The notes beneath the pieces are model-generated. The model was not told the origin of the DNA. It did no database searches and saw only the letters and a program-made list of their open reading frames with translations. Source: Enterocloster aldenensis (lineage in GTDB: Bacteria > Bacillota > Clostridia > Lachnospirales > Lachnospiraceae). From it: a stretch of 64,000 nucleotides of DNA. Every line of letters begins with the position of its first letter. Within the stretch, counting starts at the first letter, position 1. The stretch is from contig NZ_QVEX01000007.1 of NCBI RefSeq assembly GCF_003434055.1, positions 124,001-188,000 on the forward strand, in the 5' to 3' direction. A program made the translations under genes and the position numbers. This document shows positions 62,011 through 64,000 of this stretch, in pieces.

Positions 62011-63252
62011 ATGAGCGGAACAGCGGCATTAAAGAAAATATCCGGTGGGGTGACGGCTGCAAAGGGATTTAAGGCAGCATCCACCGCAGCAGGCATCAAA
62101 TATAAGGACCGGAAGGATATGGCCATGATTTACAGCGAGGCCCCCTGCAGGTCGGCTGGTACATTTACCACCAATGTGGTGAAGGCGGCTCCGGTCAAGT
62201 GGGATAAGAATCAGGTGACAGGCGGTGCAGCGGCCCATGCAGTGGTCATCAATGCGGGGATTGCCAATGCCTGCACCGGTGAGGAAGGCATGGAGTACTG
62301 CAGCCGGACAGCGGCAACGGCGGCCCAGGTCCTGGGGATACCGCAGGAGGGCGTTTTGGTGGCGTCCACGGGCGTGATTGGAAAACAGCTTCCCATGGAC
62401 CGGATTGAGGCCGGGATTAAGGCCATGGCGCCTCTTCTTGAGGCTGGTCCCGAGAGCGGCACCGCTGCCTCCAAGGCCATCATGACCACAGACACGAAGA
62501 ATAAGGAGGCGGCCGTGCAGCTTGAACTGGGCGGCGTCCTGGTGACCATCGGGGGCATGTGCAAAGGTTCAGGCATGATCCATCCCAACATGTGCACCAT
62601 GCTCAGCTTTGTGACCACGGACGCGGCCATCAGCAAGGAACTGCTTCAGGAGGCATTGAGCCAGGATATCAAGGATACATACAACATGATTTCCGTGGAC
62701 GGGGACACCTCCACCAACGACACCGTGCTCCTGCTGGCCAACGGCCTGGCGGGAAACGCTGAAATCACTGAAAAGAACAGCGATTACATGGCCTTTTGTC
62801 AGGCGCTTAACTATATCAATGAGACCCTGTCCAAGAAAATGGCCGGGGACGGCGAGGGCTGTACCGCCCTGTTTGAAGTGACGGTTGTGGGCGCTGCCAC
62901 AAAAGACCAGGCCAAGGTCCTGGCCAAATCCGTCATTACCTCCAGCCTGACTAAGGCCGCCATATTCGGCCACGACGCCAACTGGGGAAGGATCCTCTGC
63001 GCCATGGGTTATTCAGGCGCTGACTTTGACCCGGAAAAGGTGGACCTTTTCTTTGAAAGCGCGGCCGGCCGCATGCAGATCATAAAGGACGGCGTGGCAG
63101 TGGATTACAGCGAGGAGGAAGCCACGAAGATCCTTTCTGAGCCAGAGGTCACGGCCATTGCGGACATCAAGATGGGGGATGCCCGGGCAACGGCCTGGGG
63201 CTGCGACCTCACCTATGATTATGTGAAGATTAATGCGGATTACAGGTCATAA
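62011..63252 (+). CDS. argJ: glutamate N-acetyltransferase / amino-acid acetyltransferase
   Basis: ArgJ of 413 residues recycles the acetyl group from N-acetylornithine to glutamate and often also uses acetyl-CoA. It shows TTNVVKAAPVKWD, AGIANACTGEEG, STGVIGKQLPMD and the self-cleavage site GMIHPNMCTMLSFVTTDA, where the usual Ala before the nucleophile Thr is Cys. Next come NTDTSTNDT-like DGDTSTNDTVLLLANG and GHDANWGRI. ATG 62011 is seven bases after GGAGG; the ATG at 62005 is too close to it. Confidence 0.94.
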   Translation: MSGTAALKKISGGVTAAKGFKAASTAAGIKYKDRKDMAMIYSEAPCRSAGTFTTNVVKAAPVKWDKNQVTGGAAAHAVVINAGIANACTGEEGMEYCSRTAATAAQVLGIPQEGVLVASTGVIGKQLPMDRIEAGIKAMAPLLEAGPESGTAASKAIMTTDTKNKEAAVQLELGGVLVTIGGMCKGSGMIHPNMCTMLSFVTTDAAISKELLQEALSQDIKDTYNMISVDGDTSTNDTVLLLANGLAGNAEITEKNSDYMAFCQALNYINETLSKKMAGDGEGCTALFEVTVVGAATKDQAKVLAKSVITSSLTKAAIFGHDANWGRILCAMGYSGADFDPEKVDLFFESAAGRMQIIKDGVAVDYSEEEATKILSEPEVTAIADIKMGDARATAWGCDLTYDYVKINADYRS

Positions 63253-63296
63253 GACCTGACAGATGCGTGTGAGGCAGCCATAAGGAGGAAAATGAG

Positions 63297-64000
63297 ATGA
63301 ATTTGGAACCAATGCAGAAAGCAGCCGTCCTGATAGAGGCGCTTCCCTATATCCAGCGGTTTAACAGGAAAATCGTGGTGGTCAAATACGGCGGAAGCGC
63401 CATGGTGGATGAGGAACTGAAGAAAAAGGTCATCCAGGACGTGGTGCTCCTTAAGCTGGTTGGGTTTAAGCCCATCATCGTCCATGGGGGCGGCAAGGAA
63501 ATCAGCAGATGGGTAGGAAAGGTGGGCATGGAGCCGGAGTTTAAGAACGGACTGCGGGTTACGGATGAGCCAACCATGGAGATTGCCGAGATGGTGCTTA
63601 ACAAGGTGAACAAGAGCCTGGTGCAGCTGGTCAATGAGCTGGGTATCAAGGCAGTGGGTATCAGCGGCAAGGACGGAATGATGTTAAAATGCCATAAGAA
63701 GCTTTCAGGAGGAGAGGACATTGGATTTGTGGGCGATGTGGATGAGGTTGACCCAAAAATCATCTATGACCTGCTGGAAAAGGATTTCCTTCCCATCATA
63801 TGTCCCATTGGTTTTGACGAGGAATTCTACAGCTATAATATCAATGCAGATGACGCGGCCTGCGCCATCGCCACCGCGGTCCAGGCTGAGAAGCTTGCAT
63901 TCCTCACGGACGTGGAGGGCGTGTTTAAGGACTTTAACGACAAGGAATCCCTGATATCCGAGATGACAGTGGAAGAGGCACAGGATTTTGTGGACAGCGG
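63297..64000 (+). CDS. argB: acetylglutamate kinase, 3' end outside window
   Basis: Visible are 234 codons of ArgB, which phosphorylates N-acetylglutamate. The start is ATG 63297 behind AAGGAGG. Motifs are [12 protein letters not shown], the [12 protein letters not shown] glycine loop, [17 protein letters not shown] and [28 protein letters not shown]. The presence of an N-terminal helix ([22 protein letters not shown]) is typical of arginine-inhibited hexameric forms, so feedback control is likely. The frame is open to the window edge. Confidence 0.95.
   Translation, partial: MNLEPMQKAAVLIEALPYIQRFNRKIVVVKYGGSAMVDEELKKKVIQDVVLLKLVGFKPIIVHGGGKEISRWVGKVGMEPEFKNGLRVTDEPTMEIAEMVLNKVNKSLVQLVNELGIKAVGISGKDGMMLKCHKKLSGGEDIGFVGDVDEVDPKIIYDLLEKDFLPIICPIGFDEEFYSYNINADDAACAIATAVQAEKLAFLTDVEGVFKDFNDKESLISEMTVEEAQDFVDS

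Overview
The window looks like a chromosomal segment of an anaerobic, low-to-mid GC Firmicute, most likely a Lachnospiraceae member of the Enterocloster / [Clostridium] clostridioforme kind. This is inferred from protein style only. Supporting points are strong AAGGAGG ribosome sites, a T-box leader, indirect Asn-tRNA synthesis through GatCAB, acyl-CoA dehydrogenase/Etf modules, a rubredoxin-like domain and a desulfoferrodoxin-like protein. There is no phage, insertion sequence, CRISPR, rRNA or tRNA in the window.

Layout. 1-5450: the 5' part of a solute-binding protein, a SIMPL-domain protein, a MATE exporter, a rubredoxin-like/glutamate-synthase-like flavoprotein behind a Fur/PerR-style palindrome, and a ferritin-like protein. 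5550-10756: a T-box-controlled operon aspS-gatC-gatA-gatB that makes Asn-tRNA(Asn). 10858-13045: an aspartate-type aminotransferase and a small membrane protein. 13286-17162: a trehalose PTS permease and phosphotrehalase with three copies of one palindromic operator but no regulator gene. 17282-20686: an iron alcohol dehydrogenase with a Rex-like site, then hflK-hflC.

20883-36273 is the most unusual part. Two operons appear to share one LysR control. The first carries an OFA-type MFS carrier, a class III CoA-transferase, an SDR, a zinc alcohol dehydrogenase, a permease, a second class III CoA-transferase and the LysR gene. The second carries two acyl-CoA dehydrogenases, etfB, etfA, an acyl-CoA ligase and a degenerate desulfoferrodoxin. 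Both promoters have the same layout: GTGCAC, 20 nt, TTGGATATGT, and TATAAT 18 nt after the -35. I read this as a regulon that imports an organic acid, makes its CoA thioester and performs Etf-linked redox chemistry on it. The substrate cannot be read from sequence. A PaaI-type thioesterase lying divergent between the operons is broken by one missing base in a G tract.

36282-45895: a second LysR gene, an Lrp/AsnC regulator, a D-amino-acid-type aminotransferase, an ApbE lipoprotein, gtrA-yfhO-argH and a Crp/Fnr regulator. 46223-50704: a four-gene Gld-type ABC exporter operon on the minus strand. 50977-58734: transketolase, a large Lhr-type helicase, a GNAT acetyltransferase and a WapI-like putative immunity protein. 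58863-64000: argG divergent from argC-GNAT-argJ-argB, with an ARG box on the argG promoter.

A recurring theme is short tandem repeats in or beside genes: six clear arrays with units of 12, 15, 18, 26, 35 and 36 bp. They are candidate variable-number loci.
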